Assembly (NCBI RefSeq): GCF_011440305.1
Contig: NZ_JAAOIW010000001.1
Span: 682,001-746,000, forward strand
From: Paenibacillus agricola
GTDB taxonomy: Bacteria > Bacillota > Bacilli > Paenibacillales > NBRC-103111
Direction: 5' to 3'
Length of the DNA: 64,000 nucleotides
The translations under genes were made by a program, and so were the position numbers. Shown one piece after another: positions 18,287-27,763 of the stretch (its first letter is position 1; the number at the start of each line of letters is the position of its first letter). Under the pieces are notes generated by a model. The model was not told where the DNA came from. It saw nothing but the letters and a program-made list of their open reading frames with translations, and did not search any database.

Positions 18287-19147
18287 TCAACCGACGACCG
18301 GATTTACCAGCGGCAGGAAGTCATTGATCCGGCATTCTACACGATCACCGTTACGTATGATGACCGGTCCAGGTGTTCCGGTCATGATCAGGTCACCTGG
18401 AAGGAGCGTCATGAATTGGGAATGGAAAGCGACCGTAAACCAAGGCCGATACTTCATATTAAAAATGCGGTTTTGATGCACCTTTTCTCCATTAAGGACG
18501 GTAAAAACGTTGAGATCGAGTACGTCGGGAATTTCGTCGACAGTAATCAAATGGGGACCAAAGCTAAAGAACGTATCGTAGCTCTTCGCTCTTGTTAAAA
18601 ACCTTGGATTTTTACTGTGAATATCGGCAGCCGTCATATCTAAGGCCATTGTAAATCCAGCCACGACCGAGGGCGCTTCAGACTCCGAAATATTGCGGCA
18701 TTTTTTCCCGATGACGATAGTTAACTCTGCTTCGGCGGTGATCGTTCCGCAATCGTCCGGTAACATAATCGAGTCTCCGGGACCGATCAACGTCGTAGAC
18801 GGCTTCATAAAACCGACCGGCTCGTCGTCCGGATTTTTGAGCTCCAGCTCTGCGGGGTCCTGCACATAATTCATACCGATTCCCCAAATCTTCTCGGGAT
18901 TCCGATATAATGGCGCGAAAACTGCTTCCTTATGAGGGATCACTGGCAAATTTGCGAGCTTGTGGACGCCGCCGTTTCGATACCATTCACCGAGTTCATC
19001 CATCAAACCTTCCCTAATGAGCTCTATTAACGTTCTCGGCCATCTCCCGCCGTCTTCCCTATGAAACGAATCCAGTGCAACATATCCGTGGGAGGTGTAG
19101 ATAGCTACGATTTCCTCCGAATTCACTTTCAGTGTCGTTAGCTCCAT
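18287..19147 (-). CDS. Fumarylacetoacetate hydrolase family protein
   Basis: Member of the FAH superfamily (286 residues), metal-dependent enzymes that cleave or hydrate acylpyruvates and related dicarbonyl acids and also include isomerases and decarboxylases. The acidic metal ligands are visible in ITAEAELTIVIGKK with a later Asp-containing segment (ALDMTAADI), and the family signature MTGTPGPV is near the C-terminus. GGAG lies eight bases before ATG. Within the operon it would process a ring-opened or side-chain product of the oxygenases; the substrate is unknown. Confidence 0.85.
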   Translation of the reverse strand: MELTTLKVNSEEIVAIYTSHGYVALDSFHREDGGRWPRTLIELIREGLMDELGEWYRNGGVHKLANLPVIPHKEAVFAPLYRNPEKIWGIGMNYVQDPAELELKNPDDEPVGFMKPSTTLIGPGDSIMLPDDCGTITAEAELTIVIGKKCRNISESEAPSVVAGFTMALDMTAADIHSKNPRFLTRAKSYDTFFSFGPHLITVDEIPDVLDLNVFTVLNGEKVHQNRIFNMKYRPWFTVAFHSQFMTLLPGDLIMTGTPGPVIIRNGDRVECRINDFLPLVNPVVG

Positions 19148-19207
19148 TTCTTCATCTCCGATCGCTTCGTTGAATCACCTATTGACACTATTGGGCAACC
19201 ATGCCCC

Positions 19208-20515
19208 TTAAAATTCCATTACGTTTTCACGCAGCGTATTCCCCGTATATTCCTTGCGCATCAAGTCTCTTTCTTGCAGAATAGGAACAACCGTGTCTAC
19301 AAACTCCTGCATGTAGCTGTGGTCGTGAGTGTCCACCCTAAGGACAAAACCGTCCCCGCCAACCGATTCCATAATATGCTGCAATTGATCCGCCACTTGC
19401 TCTGGCGTGCCTGCAATGGATCCTTTGTTACCGGCAGCCTCTTGGATGGCGACCTCCCTAAGCGTTGGGCAGCGACCTGAAGTATAAAACCGGGACAAAG
19501 TCGTTTGACCACCTTGGATTTCCTTCTCATCGATCGCGGGCAGCGGTTCATCGATGTTAAACTTGGACAAGTCGAAGCTCATTCTGGACGAAAGAGCAGA
19601 CAATGCGGCATGAATGAGCGACTCCGGCGGATGCTTCAGAGCCTCCAGCTTCTGGTTGACTTGTTCCTCCGTCTGCCCCAGCACCGGCTTAATAATAAAG
19701 AACACCTTCAATTGTTCCGGTTTGCGTCCGAATTTGATCACGCGCTCCTTCATGTCGTCATAGTAAGCCTTCATGTCGTCCACATAATGCGCACCCACGA
19801 TGACGACATCCGCCCACTTTGCCGCGAAGTCTTTGCCTCGTTGCGACGAGCCCGCCTGAATGATCGTCGGTCTGCCCTGAGGTGATGGCAATACATTCAG
19901 CGGGCCACGGCTCTTGTAATATTCGCCTTCAAAATCGATCGGATGTACTTTCTCCGGATCTGCAAAAATGCCCGTTTTTCTGTCCATAATGACCGAGTCT
20001 GGTTCCCAACTGCCCCACAATTTAAAGCACAGCTCCATATATTCTTCAGCTTGCTCATAACGCGCATCGTGATCTGGCAATTGATCAATACCGAAATTTA
20101 AAAAGCCGGCAGCGTTGCCCGTTGTGACCACATTCCAAGCCACTCGCCCCTTGGAAAGGTGATCCAACGATGCAGTCTGGCGTGCCAAAAGATAAGGAGG
20201 GGTAAGCATCGTCGACACGGTCGTGCCGACACCCATATGTTTTGTCGCTGCTGCGACCATCGTAGCGAGCAGCGTCGAATCGTGGTTGATCCCGTTCAAA
20301 CCATATTTCACATAGTTATCTATTGAACCTTTGAAGGAAGCTGTAATTCCTAAATGATCCGCAAACAGTGCAAAGTCAAACATGCCTTTCTCGCAAATTT
20401 GCGCCATTTTCTGATACAACTCCGGCTGCCGCCAGTCTCCCTCCACCGCATCTGGACCGTCCCAGCCGATCGGACCGTATTCAGTAAACCAACCAAAGTG
20501 AATTTTCTTTTTCAA
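19208..20515 (-). CDS. LLM-class flavin-dependent monooxygenase, NtaA/SnaA/DszA type (copy 1)
   Basis: Member of the bacterial luciferase-like monooxygenases of the NtaA/SnaA/DszA group (435 residues), which use reduced FMN from a separate reductase to oxygenate C-N or C-S bonds or heterocycles. Seen motifs are KKKIHFGWFTEYGP, FALFADHLG, ASLDHLSKGRVAWNVVT and IIQAGSSQRGKDFAA, then the late signature TTLSRFYTSGRCPTLREVA and IAGTPEQVADQL. Translation begins at TTG with AGAGGA upstream. It is clearly paralogous along its whole length to the protein encoded at 22807-24111, so the pathway may include two flavin-dependent oxidations. No flavin reductase gene is seen nearby. Confidence 0.9.
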   Translation of the reverse strand: MKKKIHFGWFTEYGPIGWDGPDAVEGDWRQPELYQKMAQICEKGMFDFALFADHLGITASFKGSIDNYVKYGLNGINHDSTLLATMVAAATKHMGVGTTVSTMLTPPYLLARQTASLDHLSKGRVAWNVVTTGNAAGFLNFGIDQLPDHDARYEQAEEYMELCFKLWGSWEPDSVIMDRKTGIFADPEKVHPIDFEGEYYKSRGPLNVLPSPQGRPTIIQAGSSQRGKDFAAKWADVVIVGAHYVDDMKAYYDDMKERVIKFGRKPEQLKVFFIIKPVLGQTEEQVNQKLEALKHPPESLIHAALSALSSRMSFDLSKFNIDEPLPAIDEKEIQGGQTTLSRFYTSGRCPTLREVAIQEAAGNKGSIAGTPEQVADQLQHIMESVGGDGFVLRVDTHDHSYMQEFVDTVVPILQERDLMRKEYTGNTLRENVMEF

Positions 20516-20555
20516 CGGAGTCTTCCTCTCTATGAGTTAATCATGGCTGCAGACG

Positions 20556-21569
20556 TCAGTACACTTCCTGTTCGCCGTGCTTTTCCAAAAGCGCCAGAAG
20601 CATCTTTCTCATCAAAATTCCCGGATGGTCAGAAAGCATATGGTTTTCTAACTTCTTAGTAATATCCAGAGATACATTGGTTTCCGTCGTTTCCAGCACT
20701 TCCATATCTTCATCGACCACTTTTCGGTCAAAGGCAATGATACTCGTCGCAGGAACATCTTCTTCACGATCGTTCCGATAAACGAACTGCACCAGTTGGC
20801 AGGTATCGTCGTCGATCGGCGTGGTGCATGTGACAATCGAATGAATCAGTCCCGTCGGATACGTAATGTTGGTTTGCCGAATAAAGGGCATGAACCATTC
20901 ACTGACTTGCTTACGCACTGTTCTATCTGCATCCATATTCAACGCCTTCACTTCTTGATTCAATTTGTTATGAACCGGAATTTCCATGTAGGCTTCAAAG
21001 CCCCAGTCATTCGAGGTAATGGTCACTTTCGGCGGTTTCGGATTGTCGACATCCCCAAACGTATTTTTATGAACGAAATTTACGTGCGCCACATCAAACG
21101 AATTTTCCATCAACCGTAAACCGGCGCAATGGATGACTTCATAAAATTCATCCACCTTGCGAAATTCAGGATTGTCTGAATATCTAAACTTAGGGAGCTC
21201 CGTAATGGGCGCAGCCAATGCCACCCATACGTAACCGTACCTTTCCTCGCAGTGGTAGCCTTGAATTTTGTACACTTTTGGTGGATCTTCCAGCTCCGAT
21301 TGCGGAAACCAGGTACATTTGCCGTCTCTGTTAAAAGACCAGCCATGATATGGGCAGACGATGCAGCCGTTCCGAAGCTCACCCTTAGACAGCTTAGCTG
21401 TACGATGGCAACACCGATCGATCGCTGCCGCAGGTTTCTGTTCTTCATCCAGCCACAAGACGATATTTTCACCCATTATTTTGAACGGCTTGGGACCATC
21501 CTGAAGATCCGCAATTGGCATGACAGGATAATAAAATGATCTTAGTACTTTTTGCTTGGTTTGTAGCAT
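20556..21569 (-). CDS. Rieske non-haem iron oxygenase
   Basis: Oxygenase component (337 residues) of a Rieske-type mono- or dioxygenase or demethylase. The N-terminal [2Fe-2S] domain has the C-x-H plus C-x2-H ligand pairs in RCCHRTAKL and CPYHGWSF. The catalytic domain has the mononuclear iron triad D-x2-H-x4-H in ENSFDVAHVNFVHK. The length and single-subunit layout resemble the group that hydroxylates or demethylates substrates with a separate reductase; no reductase or ferredoxin gene lies in the operon, so electrons must come from elsewhere. AGGAGGAAG precedes ATG. The substrate is unknown. Confidence 0.9.
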   Translation of the reverse strand: MLQTKQKVLRSFYYPVMPIADLQDGPKPFKIMGENIVLWLDEEQKPAAAIDRCCHRTAKLSKGELRNGCIVCPYHGWSFNRDGKCTWFPQSELEDPPKVYKIQGYHCEERYGYVWVALAAPITELPKFRYSDNPEFRKVDEFYEVIHCAGLRLMENSFDVAHVNFVHKNTFGDVDNPKPPKVTITSNDWGFEAYMEIPVHNKLNQEVKALNMDADRTVRKQVSEWFMPFIRQTNITYPTGLIHSIVTCTTPIDDDTCQLVQFVYRNDREEDVPATSIIAFDRKVVDEDMEVLETTETNVSLDITKKLENHMLSDHPGILMRKMLLALLEKHGEQEVY

Positions 21570-21614
21570 AATTACTTCCTCCTCCTCTTAACGCCCACCT
21601 CTTTTAATGCCTAT

Positions 21615-22748
21615 TTATTTTTTTGCCGCTTGTTCCGGCCATACTAATTTCTCGCCGTCATAAACTTTAGATATATATTGAGCATCTGCTACTTGTTCTG
21701 CCGTCACTGGTTTCATCAGCACTCCGCTTTCATTCAAGATGTTGATCTCAGATTGCCATTGCTCTTTCGTGAATACGCCGAGCCCTACACCCTTATGCTT
21801 TGCAGTTTCAATTAATCCCGTTTCCACTTTTAGGCGATTGCTTTCAATTTCCACATTATAATTACCGCCTGCCCGTTTTTCTAAAATTTTAATCGTCTCT
21901 GCTGGATTTTTCACAATCCATTCTTGCGCCTTAAGGAGTGCTCTCAAATAATCTTCTACTGCAGTCGGATGCTTGGCGGCAAAATCGTTATTCGCAGCTA
22001 CAATCCCGAACGAAGTATTCACCCCTAATTCTTCCGGATCCAGTATACGGACTTTGTAACCGAGCTTTTCCAATTGATAAGGTTCGTTTGATTTAAAGCC
22101 CGTGATCGCAACAACTTCGGTAGTTTTTAATATCGTAGGGTCAAAACCTACACCTACTTGTTTAATTTTCGATAGATCCGCGCCTCCCTTTTTAAGCATC
22201 GCCGTAATATGGGCAGGCATGGCTCCTTTATACCCTATCATTTTACCTTCCAGGTCTTTAACCGTTTTTATACCCGATTCCTCCAGCGTGATCAATACGC
22301 TCAATCCGACCGGTGCCATCGCTAGAATCCCCTTGATCTCAGCGCCGTTCGCCACAGACTGGGCAACCTCGCTCGCCGAACCGGCGTGAGCCACTTGCAG
22401 CTTTCCGACAGCAAGCAATTTCATAGCGTCAGCACTCAATCCGGGCATTACACTCACATTAAGTCCTAACTCTTTGAAGAACCCAAGCTCATCCGCGATC
22501 CATGCATTCGTATTCGCGATGTTTGCTGAATAGTTAAAGCTAGTCATAGTCGTGATTTCACCGGCAGCTTTGTTTGCAGCGATTCGCTCTCCCCAGTTAA
22601 TGCCGCTTGTCGTTACTGGCGTACTTGCTGCATTCGCGGGTCCCGTCGTTTCAGCTGGTTTCGCGGATCCGTTTCCTCCACAAGCAGCCAAAACTACCAT
22701 CATAACGCTTAACGCCATTGCTCCCCAAAACCTTTTATTATTCTTCAT
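21615..22748 (-). CDS. ABC transporter substrate-binding lipoprotein, NMT1/SsuA/ThiY type
   Basis: Lipoprotein (377 residues) that delivers the operon's substrate to its importer. The signal peptide begins MKNNKRFWGAMALSVMMVV and ends in lipobox LAAC, then a low-complexity linker, then an NMT1/THI5-like domain (IADELGFFKELGLNVSVMPG, the typical first segment). Relatives bind sulfonates, taurine, formylaminopyrimidines or riboflavin, so the fold fits a small heterocycle or a sulfonate. The frame reaches 22796, but ATG at 22748 has GAGAGGGTGG upstream and starts directly at the signal peptide. It lies between two oxygenase genes, and its permease and ATPase genes follow on the 5' side. Confidence 0.87.
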   Translation of the reverse strand: MKNNKRFWGAMALSVMMVVLAACGGNGSAKPAETTGPANAASTPVTTSGINWGERIAANKAAGEITTMTSFNYSANIANTNAWIADELGFFKELGLNVSVMPGLSADAMKLLAVGKLQVAHAGSASEVAQSVANGAEIKGILAMAPVGLSVLITLEESGIKTVKDLEGKMIGYKGAMPAHITAMLKKGGADLSKIKQVGVGFDPTILKTTEVVAITGFKSNEPYQLEKLGYKVRILDPEELGVNTSFGIVAANNDFAAKHPTAVEDYLRALLKAQEWIVKNPAETIKILEKRAGGNYNVEIESNRLKVETGLIETAKHKGVGLGVFTKEQWQSEINILNESGVLMKPVTAEQVADAQYISKVYDGEKLVWPEQAAKK

Positions 22749-22806
22749 CTTTCCCACCCTCTCATCTGATAGAGTTATCATCTTCGGCCCTGCCATCTAT
22801 TTATTG

Positions 22807-24111
22807 TTAGTATTCCAGCAAGTTGTCACGAAGGGTATGCCCTGTATATTCGGCTCTCATAGCTCCCCGCTGCTGAAGAACAGGAACCACCATATCTACG
22901 AACTCCTGCATGTACTGATGTTCATGCGGGTTTACCCGTAGAACAAAACCGTCTCCTCCAATGGTTTCCATAATAAGCTGCAGCTGATCTGCTACCTGCT
23001 CAGGAGTACCGACAATATCCAGATTGTTTCCGACGACCTCTTTGGTTGCAATCTGTCTCAATGTCGGACGTTGACCCTGAGTCTGATGTCGCGACAAGGT
23101 GGTCTGGCCACCCGTAATTTCCTTCTCACTCATCGTAGGTACCGGCTCGTCGAGGTCTAACTGGGTTAAGTCCCTATTCATTCTTGTAGACAACTGCGAT
23201 ATCGCCCTATGGAGGTCGTAATCCGACACTGGCTCCGCAGCCTTTTGTCTGGCAAGCTCCTCTGTCGCTGCAAATATGGGCTTAATAATGAATAAGACCT
23301 TTACCTCTTCCGGATTCCGTCCATACTTGTGCAGTCGTCCCTTTAAGCTGTCATAGTATATCTTCATGTCATCCACCGTTTGCTTAGCTACGATGACCGC
23401 ATCAGCCCATCTAGACGCGAATTCCATACCACGATCGGACGAACCAGCTTGAATAGTTACCGGTTTGCCTTCTACCGGGGGTACCATATTGAGCGGTCCG
23501 GCGCACTTATAATAATCTCCTTCGAAATGAATCGGCTTCACTTTACTCGGATCGGCAAACATTCCACTTTCCTTGTCCATAACTACTGCATCTTTCTCCC
23601 AGCTGTTCCACAACTGATAGCACAATTCCATAAATTCATCCGCTTGGTCATAACGCGCATCATGCTCTGGTACGCTGTCATGGCCAAAATTATCAAAAGC
23701 TGACTTACTGTACGACGTCACTATGTTCCAAGCGACGCGCCCCTTGCTCAGATGGTCCAGTGAAGCAAGCTGACGGGCAAGCTGATAAGGCAGCGTTAAT
23801 GACGTGGACAAGGTTGCTCCAACCCCCAGATGGTTGGTTTGGGCTGCTACCATGGCGGCCAATACCGTTGAGTCATGGCATACGGTCACGCCTTGCAACA
23901 CATGAGAATCGATAGATTTTCCGGAATCGGACGATATGCCGAGATGATCAGCAAACAGAGCAAAATCAAATTTGCCTTTCTCACATATTTGCGCCATTTT
24001 CTGATACATATCCGGCTGCCGCCAGTCCGCTCCTTCTGTAGCTTTAGGATTATTAAAGCCGACAGGTCCCGCATATTGGGAAAACCATCCAAAATGAATC
24101 TTTTTTGTCAT
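22807..24111 (-). CDS. LLM-class flavin-dependent monooxygenase, NtaA/SnaA/DszA type (copy 2)
   Basis: Second luciferase-like monooxygenase of the operon (434 residues). It shares with copy 1 the same order of motifs (KKIHFGWFSQY, FALFADHLG, ASLDHLSKGRVAWNIVT, IQAGSSDRGMEFAS, TTLSRHQTQGQRPTLRQIA, VGTPEQVADQL), so the pair arose by duplication. Differences cluster in the middle (EDLAR-type helices around residue 280), the region that usually shapes substrate fit. It should need FMNH2 from a reductase encoded elsewhere. GAGAGGG precedes ATG. The ABC permease gene ends 32 bp before it. Confidence 0.9.
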   Translation of the reverse strand: MTKKIHFGWFSQYAGPVGFNNPKATEGADWRQPDMYQKMAQICEKGKFDFALFADHLGISSDSGKSIDSHVLQGVTVCHDSTVLAAMVAAQTNHLGVGATLSTSLTLPYQLARQLASLDHLSKGRVAWNIVTSYSKSAFDNFGHDSVPEHDARYDQADEFMELCYQLWNSWEKDAVVMDKESGMFADPSKVKPIHFEGDYYKCAGPLNMVPPVEGKPVTIQAGSSDRGMEFASRWADAVIVAKQTVDDMKIYYDSLKGRLHKYGRNPEEVKVLFIIKPIFAATEELARQKAAEPVSDYDLHRAISQLSTRMNRDLTQLDLDEPVPTMSEKEITGGQTTLSRHQTQGQRPTLRQIATKEVVGNNLDIVGTPEQVADQLQLIMETIGGDGFVLRVNPHEHQYMQEFVDMVVPVLQQRGAMRAEYTGHTLRDNLLEY

Positions 24112-24143
24112 GTTTAACCCTCTCTTCTATGGAAATCCAACCT

Positions 24144-24998
24144 TTATTGTGCAGAGCTGTGCCAATGCAAGAACCTGCGTTCGAATACCTTTACGAGGTT
24201 AGTCAGCAATATACCCATCAGCGCCAGCAATAAAATACATGCGAACATACGTTCCATTTGCAAGTAATTTGCAGATACTGTAAGCACATTACCTAACCCT
24301 TCACTTCCACCGTACATTTCACCGACAATAGCTCCGATGACACCCATGCTCATGCCCGTCCTCGCGGCGGCAAAAATAAACGGCAGGCTATTCGGCAAAC
24401 GAAGCTTCAAAAAGATCTCAAATTTACTGGCATGTAAGGACTGCAAATATTCATAGTTGTTATCGTCGATCGAACGGAAGCCTATGATCGAGTTAATCAG
24501 CATCGGAAAAAATGTACTAATCGCTGCCAAGAGTATTTTGGGAAGCCCTCCGAAGCCAAACCAAACAATGAACAAGGGTGCGATGGCAACGATCGGCGTC
24601 ACATTGGCCATTACAGCAATCGGCAGCAGCGCACGCTCCAATAAACGGGACTGGGACATTAATACGCCGGCCATCAATGCAACAAACGATCCGATTAAAA
24701 ATCCAAGAGTCGCTTCATAGAATGTAATCCAAATATGCGGCATATAAAAACTGAAATTACGAGCTAATTCGGCAAATATGCCGGATGGAGCCGGTAAAAT
24801 GACCATTTTAATTGAAAATACACGAATCACAAGCTCCCATAAGCCAAACAGTACAACAAAAGCTAGGAGTGGCGTGAGAACGGTGCCCGTCATTCCCTTT
24901 ATTCTGGATTCCGCCGAATCGGCGGCAAGTTTCTTCCTGCCCATTCCGCCCACCCCTTTTTTGCCTACTGCCAGAACCGACGATTCGGATTGACTCAT
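24144..24998 (-). CDS. ABC transporter permease, SsuC/TauC/ThiX type
   Basis: Membrane subunit (284 residues) of the importer encoded in this operon. About six hydrophobic segments are visible and the EAA-type loop contains SKFEIFLKLRLPNSLPFIFAAARTG, as in the sulfonate/nitrate/pyrimidine importer family. The open frame continues to 25109 inside the ATPase gene, but the ATG at 24998 (MSQSESSVLAV) lies 4 bp after the ATPase stop with AAAGGTGG upstream, which fits translational coupling. The N-terminal 40 residues before the first helix are polar. Confidence 0.87.
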   Translation of the reverse strand: MSQSESSVLAVGKKGVGGMGRKKLAADSAESRIKGMTGTVLTPLLAFVVLFGLWELVIRVFSIKMVILPAPSGIFAELARNFSFYMPHIWITFYEATLGFLIGSFVALMAGVLMSQSRLLERALLPIAVMANVTPIVAIAPLFIVWFGFGGLPKILLAAISTFFPMLINSIIGFRSIDDNNYEYLQSLHASKFEIFLKLRLPNSLPFIFAAARTGMSMGVIGAIVGEMYGGSEGLGNVLTVSANYLQMERMFACILLLALMGILLTNLVKVFERRFLHWHSSAQ

Positions 24999-25002
24999 CT
25001 CG

Positions 25003-25779
25003 CTATTCCCACCTTTCCCGCAGCAATTCCCGCAATTGAACCAAATATTTATAAAATTCGGGAGTTTCGATGATTGCTTCATTCCGAGGTCTAGGCAAAT
25101 CGATATCAATTACATAAGACACACGTCCTGGGCGACTGGACATAATAACGACCTTGTCCGAAAGGTAAATCGCTTCTTGAATGTTATGAGTTACAAAAAT
25201 AACCGTCTTTTTGTGTTGCTCCCAAATTTTCATCAGTTGGTGCATAAGTAATTCCCTGGTAATTTCATCGAGTGCAGAAAACGGTTCGTCCATCAACAAA
25301 GTTGGAGCACCGGAGCCGAACGCCCTGGCGATGCCGACCCTTTGCTTCATCCCCCCGGAGAGCTCCCTCGGATAGGCATGCATGAAATCCCCAAGCCCAA
25401 CGGATTGTAGCAGCTCGATCGGATCTCCTTTTTGCTCTGCAAGGTCAATTTTACTCTTACGATTCACTTCAAAAGGAATGTTCATGTTTTGCAGCACTGT
25501 TCTCCAGGAAAAAAGCGCTGGGACTTGCGGAACAAACCCAAATTGCTTGTCGGATTGCATCTCGAGCGGCGTTCGACCGCCTACCGTGACATCACCTTCC
25601 TCGGCATTCATTAAACCACCGATAACCCGCAGTAATGTCGACTTTCCGCATCCGCTCGGACCTATAAAGCTTACAAATGATCCTTGGTCAATATCTAAAT
25701 TGATGCCGCTTAATGCTTCGGTTGATTGCCCCCTGCGAACAAAACGTTTGCTGAGATTTGATACCTTGATATAAGACAC
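25003..25779 (-). CDS. ABC transporter ATP-binding protein, SsuB/TauB/ThiZ type
   Basis: Cytoplasmic ATPase (258 residues) driving the importer. It has Walker A GPSGCGKST, Q-loop FVPQ, signature LSGGMKQRVGIARAF, Walker B LLMDEPFSALDE and the His of the switch in FVTHNIQEA. The start is GTG at 25779 with AAAGGGGG upstream. It is preceded by the isochorismatase-family gene with 24 bp between. A dedicated ATPase separates this importer from the LplBC-type sugar importers in the window, which lack one. Confidence 0.92.
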   Translation of the reverse strand: MSYIKVSNLSKRFVRRGQSTEALSGINLDIDQGSFVSFIGPSGCGKSTLLRVIGGLMNAEEGDVTVGGRTPLEMQSDKQFGFVPQVPALFSWRTVLQNMNIPFEVNRKSKIDLAEQKGDPIELLQSVGLGDFMHAYPRELSGGMKQRVGIARAFGSGAPTLLMDEPFSALDEITRELLMHQLMKIWEQHKKTVIFVTHNIQEAIYLSDKVVIMSSRPGRVSYVIDIDLPRPRNEAIIETPEFYKYLVQLRELLRERWE

Positions 25780-25803
25780 ATTGCTGCCCCCTTTAGAAGT
25801 CCA

Positions 25804-26559
25804 TTACATCATCCCGGATAAGACTGACGTCGATTGAGCGACGAAGCCGTAACACTGTTTTATATTGTAGATTGTCGCTTCTTCACAAAACGCGGGTGAG
25901 GTCGTCGCACTGCAATCATCCAACAGTATGGCGTCATATCCGATGCAAACCGCATCCTCCAGTGTAGCCATTACGCATTGATCCACGTTCACCCCGGCAA
26001 AAAATAACGTATGAACGTTTAAATTTCTCAAGACGCTGTCAAGGGGGGTATCCCAAAAACCGCTCATGCGGTATTTATCCACGTAGATATCCGTTTCCTG
26101 AACCTCCAATTCCGATACAATCGCCGCCCCCCAGCTATTTTTCTCCAATACAGCCGATTTGTTTTTCGGGAGCTGCCCGCCTAGACCAACGTCCTCACCG
26201 CTCTGGTTATAGACATGCAGCACGGACGGGCTTAAATTCAACCGATCCGGCCGGTTTCCCCAATTGAGCCAAATCACGGGAACATCTGCTTTTCTAAACT
26301 CAGGAAGTAATCGATTTAACGTTTCGATAGGTTTTCGAGCTGGCATGAAATCCGCTCCAATATAGTCCAACCAACCGCCGGCAGTACAAAAATCGTTCTG
26401 CATATCAATAACGACAATCGCCGATTTCGCCAGATCCACAGTAACTCGTTGGGGCTGCGCATCGAAGGTGACCGGTATAGTGGGCAACGGCAATCTTTGA
26501 AGATCCACTTGCTCCTTTGTCACCTGCCAATTGTTTCGGCGATTTCCTAGAAGTTGCAT
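25804..26559 (-). CDS. Isochorismatase-family cysteine hydrolase
   Basis: Cysteine hydrolase of 251 residues in the isochorismatase-like superfamily, whose members hydrolyse amides such as nicotinamide, N-carbamoylsarcosine, maleamate or ureidoacrylate (RutB). The catalytic triad is visible: Asp in IDMQNDF, Lys in VDKYRMSGFWDTPLD, and Cys in GVNVDQCVMATLEDA. The N-terminal extension before VDLAKSAIVVIDMQ is like that of the RutB/biuret-hydrolase branch. Together with luciferase-like monooxygenases this recalls the RutA/RutB ring-opening logic (inference). GGGAGG is eight bases before ATG. Confidence 0.88.
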   Translation of the reverse strand: MQLLGNRRNNWQVTKEQVDLQRLPLPTIPVTFDAQPQRVTVDLAKSAIVVIDMQNDFCTAGGWLDYIGADFMPARKPIETLNRLLPEFRKADVPVIWLNWGNRPDRLNLSPSVLHVYNQSGEDVGLGGQLPKNKSAVLEKNSWGAAIVSELEVQETDIYVDKYRMSGFWDTPLDSVLRNLNVHTLFFAGVNVDQCVMATLEDAVCIGYDAILLDDCSATTSPAFCEEATIYNIKQCYGFVAQSTSVLSGMM

Positions 26560-26562
26560 ATT

Positions 26563-27762
26563 TCATTCCTCCCGCTTATAGTCTAAATCTAGTTGAGTCG
26601 TTATGGTCTCCACCCACTTCAACAAGCGGGCATCTTGTCCGGGACCAGCAATCAAGGATAAGCCGATAGGTAATCCATCCTTGCCGACAAAAGGCAGGTT
26701 CACCTGTGGCAAACCAGCTAAACCCGCAACGCAGCCAAGCAGCAGCGTTCGTTGACGACGTTCTTCCATCAACTGCCCTCGCGTATTACGCAGTGGGGGG
26801 GTGCCCGGAGCCGTCGGTGCAAGGATGACCCCGTCATCCTTTAACAACTCTCTCATTCTTTCCTTGATCTGTTCACGTATTCGCAGTTCTTCCTGCACTT
26901 CGATATCTTGCAGCGTGCTGCTCCACTGAAACCTCTCCTCGGTTCCAGGTCCGAAGCGTGGTTGCTCACGCTGAATCCATGCCCTGTGCGTTTGCCATAT
27001 TTCCCAGCCTTGCAGGGTGCGGAAGACACGCATCCATTCTTCCAATCCTTCTTCGGCTACTGTGAAAGTTTCGGTGCCATTTACAAAGCTCTTGATTTGA
27101 CCTATCGCCGGGGAAAGTGCTGCTAGACAAGTTCCGTCCGCCAATGCCATCATGTCCTCCGCCACGAACAACTTGCGAAAACCGGAATCAGCAGGAGGCT
27201 CGGACTTCAAAAGCACCATTCCCACTTCCATCAACACGCTGGGTTGTTTCGCTATCCAGCCAACGGTATCAAACATCGGAGCAAGCGGGACAACCCCTCG
27301 CTCCGACACACTTCCATGAGACGGGCGAAAACCGTATTGGCCGCAATAACTCGCGGGAATGCGTATGGAGCCCGCCGTATCCGTCCCTAGGGCAAAATCG
27401 ACCAAGCCGGCGGCGACCGCTACTGCCGATCCACTGGAAGATCCGCCAGGAATATGCCGCTCCGCCATCGGATTAAGCGGAGTTCCATAATGGTAATTCT
27501 CTCCGTTCAAACCAAACATTAATTCGTCGGAATGCGTGACTCCGATCATTTTCGCCCCTTGCCTCAGCAGGAGACCGATCGCATCCGCATCACGTTCGGC
27601 AGCGACATGGGTTCGTTTCCAATCCGGACTCCCCGCACCTGCTACGTACCCTTTTATGTCAAAAACGTCCTTTACCGCAAAGGTTAAGCCGTTCAATGTA
27701 CCGGAACCTAGAGCATCCAATTGAAGGAGATCATTACAAAAGGCACCATAAGGATCACTCAT
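26563..27762 (-). CDS. Amidase, amidase-signature family
   Basis: Ser-cisSer-Lys amidase (399 residues, shorter than GatA-type enzymes of about 480). The catalytic Lys is in LTFAVKDVFD near residue 35, the glycine/serine-rich signature is GGSSSGSAVAVAAG, and the nucleophile region is GTDTAGSIRIPAS. It would hydrolyse a C-N amide bond in a pathway intermediate. The frame runs to 27810, but ATG at 27762 (MSDPYGAFC) has GGAGGGGG upstream and starts 2 bp after the creatininase-family stop begins. This gene and the two neighbours give three different amide-hydrolysing folds in a row. Confidence 0.9.
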   Translation of the reverse strand: MSDPYGAFCNDLLQLDALGSGTLNGLTFAVKDVFDIKGYVAGAGSPDWKRTHVAAERDADAIGLLLRQGAKMIGVTHSDELMFGLNGENYHYGTPLNPMAERHIPGGSSSGSAVAVAAGLVDFALGTDTAGSIRIPASYCGQYGFRPSHGSVSERGVVPLAPMFDTVGWIAKQPSVLMEVGMVLLKSEPPADSGFRKLFVAEDMMALADGTCLAALSPAIGQIKSFVNGTETFTVAEEGLEEWMRVFRTLQGWEIWQTHRAWIQREQPRFGPGTEERFQWSSTLQDIEVQEELRIREQIKERMRELLKDDGVILAPTAPGTPPLRNTRGQLMEERRQRTLLLGCVAGLAGLPQVNLPFVGKDGLPIGLSLIAGPGQDARLLKWVETITTQLDLDYKREE

Positions 27763-27763
27763 C

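Noticed and set aside
25003-25109. Longer start for the SsuC-type permease inside the ATPase gene
   Set aside because: The added residues are cysteine-rich and unlike the family, and the ATG at 24998 has a ribosome binding site 4 bp after the ATPase stop.
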